Part shown: piece after piece, positions 1-8,273 of the stretch
How the letters are laid out: each line of letters opens with the position of its first letter
Numbering within the stretch: the first letter of the stretch is position 1
DNA from: Bifidobacterium sp. ESL0800
Lineage (GTDB): Bacteria > Actinomycetota > Actinomycetes > Actinomycetales > Bifidobacteriaceae
DNA length: 64,000 bases
Reading direction: 5' to 3'
NCBI RefSeq assembly: GCF_029395355.1
Contig: NZ_CP113913.1
Coordinates: forward strand, 1,922,001-1,986,000
Translations under genes and position numbers: made by a program
The notes under the pieces: generated by a model
The model's input: only the letters and a program-made list of their open reading frames with translations
The model's database searches: none
Told to the model about the DNA's origin: nothing

Positions 1-866
1 GCGAGCATTTGCTCGAGGGTGTCGTCTTCCAGCACGCCGGAAAGGCCGTCGGAGCACAGCAGCCAGCGGTCGGTCGGTTTTGCGGTCAAAATCGCGATGT
101 CGGGGTGCGGGTCGATGTCGAAATCGCCCAGCACGCGCATGACCACATTGCGCTGCGGGTGGTTGCGTGCTTCAGCTTCGCTGATGCGGCCGGTGTCGAT
201 CAAGTGCTGGACGTAGCTGTGGTCCTGCGTCATGCGGCGGATCTTGCCGTCACGGAGCAGGTAGGCGCGTGAATCGCCGATATGGGTGATGACCCAATGG
301 CCCGAGACGAGGGCGACGGCTGTCACCGTGGTGCCCATGCCCGCCAACGTGCGCTCGCGCTTGGCCTTGCCCACGATGGCGTCATGTGCCGCCATCACGC
401 TGGTTTCCATCATCGAGGCGATGGAGGCCACGTTGCTTTTGGCGTCGCTTTGCTCGATGTGCGCCAGGGATCGGATGGCGATGGTGGAAGCGGTGTCGCC
501 GCCTGCGTGCCCGCCCATACCGTCGCAGATGGCGATGAGGTGCTCGCCGGCGAACGACGAATCCTGGTTGTTGCTACGTACGGTGCCGACGTCGGAAACC
601 GTTGTGGAATAGAGGAAAAGCTGCTCGCTGCTGGATGCGCCGGGATGGTTGGATGGGCCGGGATGGCCTGCGGCCGATGGCGTCACTTGGGGCATCTTGC
701 CCGTTTTCCCATCCTGATCGATGGCGATGCGTTGGGTGTTCGGCGTGCCTTCGCCGTTACTTTCGTAGGTTTTCGCCCCGGTTTCGGTTACCGGGATCGA
801 AGGCGGCATGGTGGAATCGGAATGAGCCGAATCGGAAGGATTGGAAAGATTCGAGGTATCTGACAT
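1..866 (-). CDS. pstP: PP2C-family Ser/Thr protein phosphatase (PstP-like), partial at left edge
   Basis: Reading leftward from an ATG at 866 there is an open frame to the window edge (288 codons visible), so the C-terminus is missing. After about 80 residues of Ser/Pro-rich, probably disordered sequence comes a PP2C core: SDVGTVRSNNQD, then the metal-binding CDGMGGHAGGD, THIGDSRAYLLRDG and LLCSDGLSGVL. These are the conserved aspartate motifs of metal-dependent phosphatases. In actinobacteria PstP reverses phosphorylation by the PASTA kinases PknA/PknB. The start has GAGGTGA nearby and lies 6 bases after the FHA gene, so it is the third gene of a fhaA-fhaB-pstP operon. The family assignment is firm. 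The kinase partners would lie outside the window. Confidence 0.93.
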   Translation of the reverse strand, partial: MSDTSNLSNPSDSAHSDSTMPPSIPVTETGAKTYESNGEGTPNTQRIAIDQDGKTGKMPQVTPSAAGHPGPSNHPGASSSEQLFLYSTTVSDVGTVRSNNQDSSFAGEHLIAICDGMGGHAGGDTASTIAIRSLAHIEQSDAKSNVASIASMMETSVMAAHDAIVGKAKRERTLAGMGTTVTAVALVSGHWVITHIGDSRAYLLRDGKIRRMTQDHSYVQHLIDTGRISEAEARNHPQRNVVMRVLGDFDIDPHPDIAILTAKPTDRWLLCSDGLSGVLEDDTLEQML

Positions 867-872
867 TGGCGA

Positions 873-1436
873 TCACCTCAACTCGAACGTTGTGGCGCCG
901 ATGCGTACGGGCACGCGCGCGGGCAGGACCACGGGCGAGGTGATGCGGCGGTGGTTGACGATGGTGCCGTTCGTGCTGCCGAGGTCTTCGATGGCCCAGG
1001 AACCGGAAGCCGGGTCCGCGTAGACCCGCGCATGTTGGGAGGAGACGAATTCGTCGTCCAGAACCACGGTGTTGGAGCTGGAACGGCCGAGGGTGATGGT
1101 GCCCTTGCTCAACGGAACGGACGAGCCGGCGAGCGGCCCGTCGATAATGGTCAGAAGCGTTGGTCTGGCATTGACGCCGGAACCGCCGGCCATACCCATC
1201 TGCATGCCGGGGTTGCCGCGGTGCGACGTGGCTACGGGGGCGTTGGCCATGGCCGGCATCGGGTTGGATTCGGCGGCCTTGCGCGCGCGGCGAGCGCTTT
1301 TGCGGTGCGACCACGATTTGTGCGGACTCAGCGTCTCAACGTCGCGTTTCAGCGAGCGCACGGCAAGCCATACGAATACCCAGAGCAGGGCGAGGAAGCC
1401 ATACTTGAGAATCGCAAAGGTAAGTTCGGTAATCAT
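873..1436 (-). CDS. fhaB: Membrane-anchored FHA-domain protein (FhaB-like)
   Basis: 187 residues. Residues 5-27 form one hydrophobic N-terminal segment (ILKYGFLALLWVFVWLAV), followed by a basic linker (HRKSARRARKAA) and a C-terminal FHA domain from about residue 92. The FHA signature is complete: ITLGRSSSNTVVLDDEFVS, then SQHARV and DLGSTNGTIVN. FHA domains bind phosphothreonine. In actinobacteria FhaB/FipA sits between fhaA and pstP and is a substrate of the PASTA kinases involved in septal cell-wall work. It starts 25 bases after the upstream fhaA and ends 6 bases before the phosphatase. The ribosome site before the ATG is weak, so translation may depend on the upstream gene. Confidence 0.92.
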   Translation of the reverse strand: MITELTFAILKYGFLALLWVFVWLAVRSLKRDVETLSPHKSWSHRKSARRARKAAESNPMPAMANAPVATSHRGNPGMQMGMAGGSGVNARPTLLTIIDGPLAGSSVPLSKGTITLGRSSSNTVVLDDEFVSSQHARVYADPASGSWAIEDLGSTNGTIVNHRRITSPVVLPARVPVRIGATTFELR

Positions 1437-1461
1437 AGAGGATATGCCTAGCGTCTGGCCG

Positions 1462-2163
1462 TTATTCCTGATCCTGCTGTGAAGCCCAATAGAGGATGCG
1501 GGTGTGGCCGATGGTGATGGTGTTGCCGTCGAGCAGGGTTGCCGCCGGCACCTGATGCCCTTCCACGTAGGTTCCGTTGGTGGAACCCAAATCGCGGGCG
1601 ATGGTGCCGTTCGGGGTGATGTCGATTTCGAGGTGGTTGCGCGAGATTCCCGGATCGTCGATGACGATGTCGCAGCCGGAACCGCGGCCGACGATGGTCT
1701 TCTCTTTGGTCAGGAGGTATTGGTTGCCGTTGATCTCGAGCATCGGGCTGTCTTGCGACTGGTTCTCGGTGGTCACCGGAACGGCGTTGCCCTGCACGGA
1801 CTCGCTGGTGAGCTTGAAGTTGCCCTTGCTCAGATCGAGGTCTTCCTCGAAGATGACCACGACAGGGCCGACGAAAGCGTAGTGCTGGCTTTTGGCGTAC
1901 TGCGTGAGATTGTCTGCAAGCTCGTTGGCGAGCGTCTCGCTGCCCCACTGTTCGATGCGGTCGAAATCGGGTGTGCTCAGCTTGAAGCGGTATTCGTTCG
2001 GGGCGACGGTGCGGTCGCGCCCGACCGGCATGGCCTCGGCGTCGATCTCGCGTTCGAGAGCGCTGGAGAGGTCGACCGGCTGAAGGTCTTTCGAGCCGAA
2101 TTTCGAGAAGACACCGTTCACGGCTCCCTCAACGCTTTTCTCAAAACGATCAAAAACGCTCAT
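1462..2163 (-). CDS. fhaA: DUF3662 and FHA-domain protein (FhaA-like)
   Basis: 233 residues from the ATG giving MSVFDRFEKSVEG. AAAGGGG lies 6 bases upstream of this ATG. An earlier in-frame ATG at 2187 has no such site and adds only eight residues. The N-terminal ~115 residues match the FhaA-type DUF3662 pattern (YRFKLSTPDFDRIEQWGSETL). A linker follows, then a C-terminal FHA domain with EKTIVGRGSGCDIVIDD, SRNHLEI and DLGSTNGTYVEG. In mycobacteria FhaA binds phosphorylated envelope proteins such as the MviN/FhaA complex. It is the first gene of the operon that continues with fhaB and pstP. Confidence 0.92.
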   Translation of the reverse strand: MSVFDRFEKSVEGAVNGVFSKFGSKDLQPVDLSSALEREIDAEAMPVGRDRTVAPNEYRFKLSTPDFDRIEQWGSETLANELADNLTQYAKSQHYAFVGPVVVIFEEDLDLSKGNFKLTSESVQGNAVPVTTENQSQDSPMLEINGNQYLLTKEKTIVGRGSGCDIVIDDPGISRNHLEIDITPNGTIARDLGSTNGTYVEGHQVPAATLLDGNTITIGHTRILYWASQQDQE

Positions 2164-2675
2164 CGTAGCCCCTTTCTTATCAGCCACTATCTTACGCGAG
2201 GCCGCAAACGAGTTGCAATTTTCGGCCTAATCCGTGCAATTTCTTCATTGTGGGGGAAAGTAATTTGCTGGGATAGCCGCGCGCCAAACGTAAAGTGGGA
2301 GTCGGATTTCGCCGGCTCCCACTTGAATCATCGAGCTACTCGAAGCTTTTGTCTTGAAGCCAGACACTTACCGATATTGTCAAGTTCCAAATCGGTATGA
2401 AGAAAATCATGCCGAAACCACCACCGACACCTCTTGTGTCCGGCCCTGAGATATCAAGACAATGCCATTATCTATCAGCAACGGTTAGTTTGTCAAACCT
2501 GTTTCGCTGTCTTGTCGTTGAAAACAGAGGAGTAAGAAAGCCGATTCTTGATTCTCGCAAAGACCGTTTTCGTCTTGCTCGAATGCGACAACTGATATGA
2601 TTTTAACTGTACATTGGTGTACCTGAGAATTCGCCGATGTGCATGAATCATTGGCTATTCGAAGGGAGGTGAGCA
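2164..2675. other. Intergenic region between divergent fhaA and a small membrane-protein gene
   Basis: 512 bases between the fhaA start (minus) and the small gene at 2676 (plus). It should hold the promoters of both. It is AT-richer than the flanking genes. I see no convincing ORF or strong hairpin. An open stretch on the minus strand at 2485-2721 overlaps the small gene and lacks a ribosome site or any recognisable protein pattern. Confidence 0.5.
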
Positions 2676-2855
2676 ATGCTTGCCCCTGGTGATCCTCGCG
2701 GTCACCACGGTTTCTGGTCACAGCTGTTCAACGTGCTGCTCTGTCTTGCGCAGAGAATGCCGATAAACAGGGTGTTTGCCGCATTCGTGATCATGATAAC
2801 CGTAGTCGGCATCGGCTTCGCGACGATGTTACTGCTGACGTTGAGGGTTCTTTAG
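2676..2855 (+). CDS. Small single-span membrane protein (59 aa), unknown function
   Basis: ATG at 2676 follows an excellent ribosome-binding site (GGGAGGTGAG, 2664-2673) and the frame runs 59 codons to TAG at 2853. The product has a short polar N-terminus (MLAPGDPRGHHGFWSQLF), then hydrophobic sequence with a clear span over roughly residues 34-57 (FAAFVIMITVVGIGFATMLL). A hairpin lies about 35 bases after the stop. I do not recognise the family. The strong ribosome site, the correctly placed membrane span and the following hairpin argue that it is real. Its position beside the FHA operon and the PASTA-like array hints at an envelope role, but that is only an inference from location. Confidence 0.6.
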   Translation: MLAPGDPRGHHGFWSQLFNVLLCLAQRMPINRVFAAFVIMITVVGIGFATMLLLTLRVL

Positions 2856-2889
2856 GATTCTTGTCAGTTGTGGACGTGAGCTAGATTGC

Positions 2890-2934
2890 CCGTCTTGCGT
2901 TTTGTTCGGTATAAATGAGATGCAAGACGGGCTT
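2890..2934. terminator. Hairpin between convergent genes, possible bidirectional terminator
   Basis: GCCCGTCTTGC (2890-2900) pairs with GCAAGACGGGC (2924-2934), a perfect 11-bp stem with a 23-base loop. It lies between the stop of the small membrane-protein gene (2855, plus) and the stop of the first PASTA-like gene (2954, minus). No long U-run follows on either strand, so its efficiency as an intrinsic terminator is uncertain. Confidence 0.5.
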
Positions 2935-2953
2935 GACCCAAGAGGTGGTCCTG

Positions 2954-5446
2954 TTACTGCAGATGGTATACCGAATCGTCGGCGGGGGCAGAGTTCATGT
3001 GGTAGCCGATGAAATCGAGATAGGGACGGTCGGTTTTGGCCGCGGTCGTCGGGCCGTCGCCGTGGTCGAAACCGGGACTTGGCGACGGATCGTCTTTCGT
3101 GTACCAGAACGAGGTGTCTGCGTTTTTGAAGACGTAGATTACGTAGACCGGTTTTTGGATTTCGGCTTCGGATGCACCGCTGTCATAACAAAGCTGCATG
3201 CCCGTCCCGGCAGGGCATTTGTAGTCGCTATCCGGGCCGTTGAACGTCAGATATGGCGAATTGCTCCAGTTCTGACGCGAGTCCTCGCCCCAGGCCTCCT
3301 TGGCCCCTGCCAGATGAATTTTGGTATCGTGATAATTTTTCATTCCGGTGAGGTTGCCGTCCTTGTCCAGCTGGAGGCACTCATTGGCATTGTTGCAGTA
3401 TTTGCCTGCGATAAGCGAGAGGTCGCCGTTCACCACGTCTTTGGTGATCTGGTCCGGGGTCGCGTTTTTGGCGTTGGGCTTCGGATCAGCCTTGTTGCCG
3501 CCCTTCGAAATCGTGAATTCGGGCAGCGAACTCCAGTCCGGCTGCGTTTCGTCGACGAGGTAGTAAGCGGTTTCGTCGCTGGGCGCGGGTTTGGTCGGCA
3601 CCATCTTGCCGGGTTTGTCGGGCACGAACGGGTTAGTGGTTTTCAGGTTCGGCACATTGACCTTGGTGGTCTTGTAAAGGCTCTTGTCGCGGCGGATGAA
3701 GAACGGACGCGAGGTGTCGACGGGCTTCTGTTTCTTGGCTTTGGCGACGTAGGCCTTGTCGAAGTAACCGGAATCGACCACGCCCTTGACGTCCGAGCCG
3801 ACGGGGAAGAAGACGTAATGGAGCTTCATTTCGTAGCTGGCTCCGGACATCGGCGAATCGAGGCTGCCGTAGTCCGGACCGGTTGACTGCCCGTTGACGC
3901 AGATACCCATAGGATCCCAACGGGCGATGCTGCCTGTTCCGCAGGTGATTTGGTCGATACTCTGGTCCATCAGTTCGAAGGCACCCTTGTTCTTGTAGAA
4001 GAGGTCGGCCTGTTTCGAAGGGTCGCCGGTGCTTCTCGACGCGCAACCCGGATCGCCGCCGTGCATGCAGAAATTGAGAGCGGTGCCGTATTTCCCGGGC
4101 AGCTCAGAGCTGGAAACGCTGGTATTGAGCAACGGAGTTCCTCCATCGCCCGGATTTTCGAGTGTGACTGTCTGGTCGAGATTGATGCAGGAACCGGCTT
4201 TGGTGCAATAGGTGCCGCCTACGGGCGCGTAGAACGCGTTGGCCACGTCGTCGTTGATGCTGCCTGGCCCGAAACGCACCGCGTCGTCCATGCCGCTGGC
4301 GTCGATGCCGTAGAAGAGGAAGAGATCGCCGCCGTTCGTCGCGCTGCCTGGTTTGGGCTGGGAATCGACGATCTTGCCAATCATCTTCTTGCTGGAGAAA
4401 CGGGGAACGAGCGTGACATTGAAGCCTTTGCCGGCGTACTGCTGCTTGGCCTGGTCCTTGTTTTGGCCCACGACGCTGTAATCGACGCCGTCGCCTGAAG
4501 TCGCGACGCCGACGTTGATGCCGGTTTTGGCGTCGGTGACCGCCTGGCCGTCTGAAGGATAAGTGGTGAGAACGGTGCCCTCCTTGGTCTTGCTCGTGTC
4601 GGTTATCACTTTGTAATAATGTACCGGAACGCCCATTGATCCGAGGTTGTTGGTCACGTTTTGCACAGGTTGGCCGCTGGTGCCTTTGGGCACGCCGGGG
4701 CCGCCGGAAGCCAGGATGGTGATGGGCTGGCTGCTGGTGCTGTAACGTTTGTGTGCATCGATGCCGCGGTATTTGAGGAAGCTGCCCTTTGGCTTTGCCG
4801 AGAACGTTTTCTCTCTGACGGTTTTGAACCCGCGTTTGTGCAGCGATTTTTCGACGTCGGCGGCGGTGAATTCGTGGGTTTTCTTGGATTTGACTACTCC
4901 GAGCTCGGCGGGTGAGGGTACGGTTTTGCCGCCCCACATCTGCGCCTTGTAAGTGCCGAAGCCGACGATGGTGGCCACGAGCGCCACAACGACGATGGCT
5001 GCGATGGCGATGATCAGGGTCTTTTTGGTGTGCTTGCGGACCGCGGTTGCTGTGCCTGGGTCCGCGAAACCGGATGCTGGCTGGGCCGGCTGCGCTGGCT
5101 GGGCTGGTTGTGCTGACGGCTGTGTTGGCTGAGCCGGAGCCGGAGTCGTGGCCATTGCAGGTGCTGGGCGTTGCGTCGTCTGCCGGTTGTCGGCGGGCAT
5201 GCTGGCGTTCCTGTCGTTGGTAGGGGCGCTCGCGTTCGCGTTGCCGGGCAGTGGGATGGAAGGCATGGTGTTGTCGGCTGCCGGCTGGCTGATTTTGTTG
5301 GCGTAGTTGCCAGATGTGGTGTTGACTGCGGTCCCGTTGCTGCCGTTACCTGTCGTTCCGTGCGTCGCAGGCTGTGCGGTGCCACATGCCGTGCAGAACT
5401 GTGCGTTATCGTCGAGCTTATTGCCGCAATTCGTGCAGAATCTCAT
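2954..5446 (-). CDS. Zinc-ribbon / membrane / PASTA-like surface protein, paralogue 1 of 4
   Basis: 830 residues. A zinc ribbon opens the protein (Cys4, Cys7, Cys18, Cys21). Next are an Ala/Pro/Gln/Thr linker with QPA repeats (to ~138), one membrane span (~142-164), and three PASTA-like repeats (~187-247, 250-316, 321-383; for example EGTVLTTYPSDGQ and GKIVDSQPKPGS). A first ectodomain (~405-640) begins with YCTKAGSCINLDQ. A second (~675-830) begins with the related YCNNANECLQLDK. The predicted orientation is ribbon inside, repeats outside. PASTA repeats bind peptidoglycan fragments and muropeptides in kinases and PBPs, so envelope sensing is a plausible role. No enzyme motif is visible. AAGGAAGAA precedes the ATG. 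It is the last gene of four on this strand. Confidence 0.85.
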   Translation of the reverse strand: MRFCTNCGNKLDDNAQFCTACGTAQPATHGTTGNGSNGTAVNTTSGNYANKISQPAADNTMPSIPLPGNANASAPTNDRNASMPADNRQTTQRPAPAMATTPAPAQPTQPSAQPAQPAQPAQPASGFADPGTATAVRKHTKKTLIIAIAAIVVVALVATIVGFGTYKAQMWGGKTVPSPAELGVVKSKKTHEFTAADVEKSLHKRGFKTVREKTFSAKPKGSFLKYRGIDAHKRYSTSSQPITILASGGPGVPKGTSGQPVQNVTNNLGSMGVPVHYYKVITDTSKTKEGTVLTTYPSDGQAVTDAKTGINVGVATSGDGVDYSVVGQNKDQAKQQYAGKGFNVTLVPRFSSKKMIGKIVDSQPKPGSATNGGDLFLFYGIDASGMDDAVRFGPGSINDDVANAFYAPVGGTYCTKAGSCINLDQTVTLENPGDGGTPLLNTSVSSSELPGKYGTALNFCMHGGDPGCASRSTGDPSKQADLFYKNKGAFELMDQSIDQITCGTGSIARWDPMGICVNGQSTGPDYGSLDSPMSGASYEMKLHYVFFPVGSDVKGVVDSGYFDKAYVAKAKKQKPVDTSRPFFIRRDKSLYKTTKVNVPNLKTTNPFVPDKPGKMVPTKPAPSDETAYYLVDETQPDWSSLPEFTISKGGNKADPKPNAKNATPDQITKDVVNGDLSLIAGKYCNNANECLQLDKDGNLTGMKNYHDTKIHLAGAKEAWGEDSRQNWSNSPYLTFNGPDSDYKCPAGTGMQLCYDSGASEAEIQKPVYVIYVFKNADTSFWYTKDDPSPSPGFDHGDGPTTAAKTDRPYLDFIGYHMNSAPADDSVYHLQ

Positions 5447-5558
5447 GATTGTTCTTCCTTGTTCGTCTTCTCTACTGCGGGGCCGTCGGTGGCAACGCGA
5501 AAATGAGTTGCCGGGAAACGTTCCCGTGTCACTGATTGGTCAGCTGGGCTGTTTCGCC

Positions 5559-8159
5559 TTATTTTGTCAGGTAGTAGACATCGTGATCTCGTGGTGAATC
5601 ATTCATGTGATAGCTCAAGAATGAGAGGTAGGGCTTGTCTTTGGCCGGAGGCTGGTCCGGGTCGTCCCCAACTGCGAATCCGGGACTGGGATACGAGTTG
5701 TTGCCGTTATACCAGAATGAGGTATCCACGTTCTTGAATACATACATCATATAAATCGGCTTTTGGATATCGGCTTCGATCGCGCCGCTGTTGTAGCAGA
5801 GTTCCTCCCCGGTTCCCGCGGGGCATTTGTAGTCGCTGTCGGGGCCGATGAGGCTCAGATACGGTGAATTGGGAACGGAGTTGCGCGCGTCATCACCCCA
5901 CTCCTCCTTTGGGCCGGCTAGGTGCAGTTGGCTGGTTGATTGGTCTTTCCAGTCCGACGGGATTCCTGTTACCGTCCCCTTCTTGTCCAGTTGCAGGCAA
6001 CTGCCATCAGTCTTGCAATACTTTCCGGCTATCGGTGAGAAATCGCCCTTGCCTACGGCCGCGGTGATCTCATCGGGGGTGGCGTCCTTCGCCGGTTTGG
6101 TTTTCACCTTTGGATTGGACTTATGGCCGGACTTTTTGTCGCTTTTGCTCGCCTTGGTGATGGTGAATTCAGGGAGCTGGCTCCAGTCGAGCTGAGGCTG
6201 GTCGACCAGGTAGTAGGCCGTCTCGTCGCTGGGCGCTGGCTTGACCGGCTTCATGGTTTTCTTGGTGGTGCCGAAGGCTGGAGTGAACGGATTGGGGTCC
6301 GAAAGGTCCGAGAAGCTCGCACTGGTTTTGTCGTAGAGGGAAGAGTCGCGGCGGATAAAGAACGGACGAGAGATGTCGACGGCCTTCTGCTTCTTGGCCT
6401 TGGCGACCTCGGCCTTGTCAAAGTAGCCCGAATCGACCACTTTCTTTACGTTGGATCCGACAGGGAAGTAATCATAGAGAATGCCCATCTTGTAGCTGGC
6501 GCCAGACATGGGTCCGCCGGGCCTGCCGCTTGCCGAGCCGTTGACACAAGAGGGTTGGGGTGAGCCAGAGTTGTATTCCACTTCGGTGCCACACATATAG
6601 GCATATTGGTCAGTAGTAGGGCTAAGTTCGAACGCACCCGTTCCCTGGCCGTAGAGCGAGTAATGCTCTGAGCTCTTTGAGCAGTAAGGCTGCTGTTGCG
6701 CGTCGCAGAATATCAGGTTGTCGTCTCCCGCGTTTCTCGGGGTGTCGTCAGGGATAAGCGGGTCGGACTCTGAGGTGGTCAGGTCCATGCCGGCGCCATT
6801 GACATCCGGCGTTTGCTCAAGATTGATGCATTTGCCGGCCTTGGTGCAGTAAGTGCCCCCTGCCGGAGCAGCGCTGGAGGCGAGGGCGCCGTCAGGGAAG
6901 GATGGTTCTCCTGAGCCCGTAGAGTTGTCGTCGGCAAAAATGTTTTTTGCCTCGACTGCGTCGTCGAAGCCACTGGCATCGATGCCGTAATAGAGGGTGA
7001 GATTGTTGGTTGTAGTGGATGCGGTGCCGGGCTTGGGTTGGGAATCCACGATTTTGCCGAGCATCTTCTTGCTGGAGAAGCGAGGTCGTACGGTGACGTC
7101 GAAACCGGCCTTTTCGTACTGGCTCTTGGCTTTGTCCTTGGTCATGCCGAGGACGTCGTAGCCGATGCCGCCATGGCGTTTGGCCACGCCGACCTCGATG
7201 CCGGTTTTGGTATCGCGCACCGGCTGCCCGTCGGCGGGGTAGGAGGCGACGACCGTGCCCTCCTTTGGGCCGTGATCGGAGACGACGATGCTGTAATAGT
7301 GCACCGAGACGCCCATCGATTCGAGGTTTTCGGTCACGTTTTGCACGGGTTGGCCGCTGGTGCCTTTGGGTACGCCGGGGCCGTTGGAGGAGAGGATGGT
7401 GATGGGGTTGTTGCCGGTGCTGTAGCGTTTGCCGGATTGGATGCCGCGGTAGTTGATGAAGCTGCCCTTGGGCTTGGCTGAGAACGTTTCGGTGACGGTG
7501 GTTTTGAAGCCTTTGGCGTGCAGGGATTGTTCGACGTCGGCGGCGGTGAATTCGTGGGTTTTCTTGGACTTGGCGATGCCGAGACTGGCCGGTGCCGGCA
7601 CGGTTTTGCCGCCCCAGAGCTCCGCCTTGTAGGTGCCGAAGCCGGCGCCCGTGACGACGAGGATGGCCGCCACGATGGCGGCGATGATGATGACTAGCCG
7701 CTTTTTGGTGTGCTGGCGGACCGCGGTTGTTGTCGCGCTCGCCGCTCCTGCGATGGCGGTGCCTGCCGGCTCTGTGCCTGCGCCTGCGTTCGCTGCGGGA
7801 GCTGGAGCGGGGCTTGTAGCCGAGGAATTCGAGTAGACGGGTGCGGGTTGTGCCGTAGTCGCAGCCGGCGTTGGCATCGGAGCGGCGGCCGGAGCGGAAG
7901 TAGGGGTTGGCACAGGAGCTGTGGCCGGTGCCGGAACGGGAGCCGATGGCGTGCCGTTCACGCCGCTGCCGGGCAAAGGAATGGCCGGTGTGATGCCGCT
8001 GGCTGACGGGGTTCTGCCGGCAAAAGTGCCGCTGTTGTTTGCGAGCCCGTTGCCGCCGTTGTTTGCCGTGTCGTGCGTTGCGGGCTGGGCGGTGCCGCAC
8101 GCCGTGCAGAATTGTGCGTTGTCATCGAGCTTGTTGCCGCAGTTGGTACAGAACCTCAT
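5559..8159 (-). CDS. Zinc-ribbon / membrane / PASTA-like surface protein, paralogue 2 of 4
   Basis: 866 residues from the ATG giving MRFCTNCGNKLDD, chosen because all four copies start this way. An ATG six bases upstream (8165) is also possible. Same plan as paralogue 1: four-Cys ribbon, a longer Ala/Pro/Thr linker, a span (LVIIIAAIVAAILVVTGAGF), three PASTA-like repeats, then two ectodomains opening with YCTKAGKCINLEQ and YCKTDGSCLQLDK. It shares long near-identical DNA stretches with paralogue 1, for example around 4651-4694 and 7331-7374, which points to recent duplication or gene conversion. About 110 bases separate it from each neighbour, so transcription could be joint or separate. Confidence 0.85.
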   Translation of the reverse strand: MRFCTNCGNKLDDNAQFCTACGTAQPATHDTANNGGNGLANNSGTFAGRTPSASGITPAIPLPGSGVNGTPSAPVPAPATAPVPTPTSAPAAAPMPTPAATTAQPAPVYSNSSATSPAPAPAANAGAGTEPAGTAIAGAASATTTAVRQHTKKRLVIIIAAIVAAILVVTGAGFGTYKAELWGGKTVPAPASLGIAKSKKTHEFTAADVEQSLHAKGFKTTVTETFSAKPKGSFINYRGIQSGKRYSTGNNPITILSSNGPGVPKGTSGQPVQNVTENLESMGVSVHYYSIVVSDHGPKEGTVVASYPADGQPVRDTKTGIEVGVAKRHGGIGYDVLGMTKDKAKSQYEKAGFDVTVRPRFSSKKMLGKIVDSQPKPGTASTTTNNLTLYYGIDASGFDDAVEAKNIFADDNSTGSGEPSFPDGALASSAAPAGGTYCTKAGKCINLEQTPDVNGAGMDLTTSESDPLIPDDTPRNAGDDNLIFCDAQQQPYCSKSSEHYSLYGQGTGAFELSPTTDQYAYMCGTEVEYNSGSPQPSCVNGSASGRPGGPMSGASYKMGILYDYFPVGSNVKKVVDSGYFDKAEVAKAKKQKAVDISRPFFIRRDSSLYDKTSASFSDLSDPNPFTPAFGTTKKTMKPVKPAPSDETAYYLVDQPQLDWSQLPEFTITKASKSDKKSGHKSNPKVKTKPAKDATPDEITAAVGKGDFSPIAGKYCKTDGSCLQLDKKGTVTGIPSDWKDQSTSQLHLAGPKEEWGDDARNSVPNSPYLSLIGPDSDYKCPAGTGEELCYNSGAIEADIQKPIYMMYVFKNVDTSFWYNGNNSYPSPGFAVGDDPDQPPAKDKPYLSFLSYHMNDSPRDHDVYYLTK

Positions 8160-8273
8160 TACCATCTTTCCCTCATGCCGATATTCTCTAAAAATATGAT
8201 ACGACCGACTTGCACCACGAAACCCGGCGGCGGGAAAGTTCGCGGCGCAAGTGGGTCTCGGCTTCGTCTGCCG

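Noticed and set aside
2485..2721. 78-codon minus-strand frame opposite the small membrane protein
   Set aside because: It lacks a ribosome site and has a composition unlike coding DNA here. The plus-strand small gene with GGGAGGTGAG is better supported.
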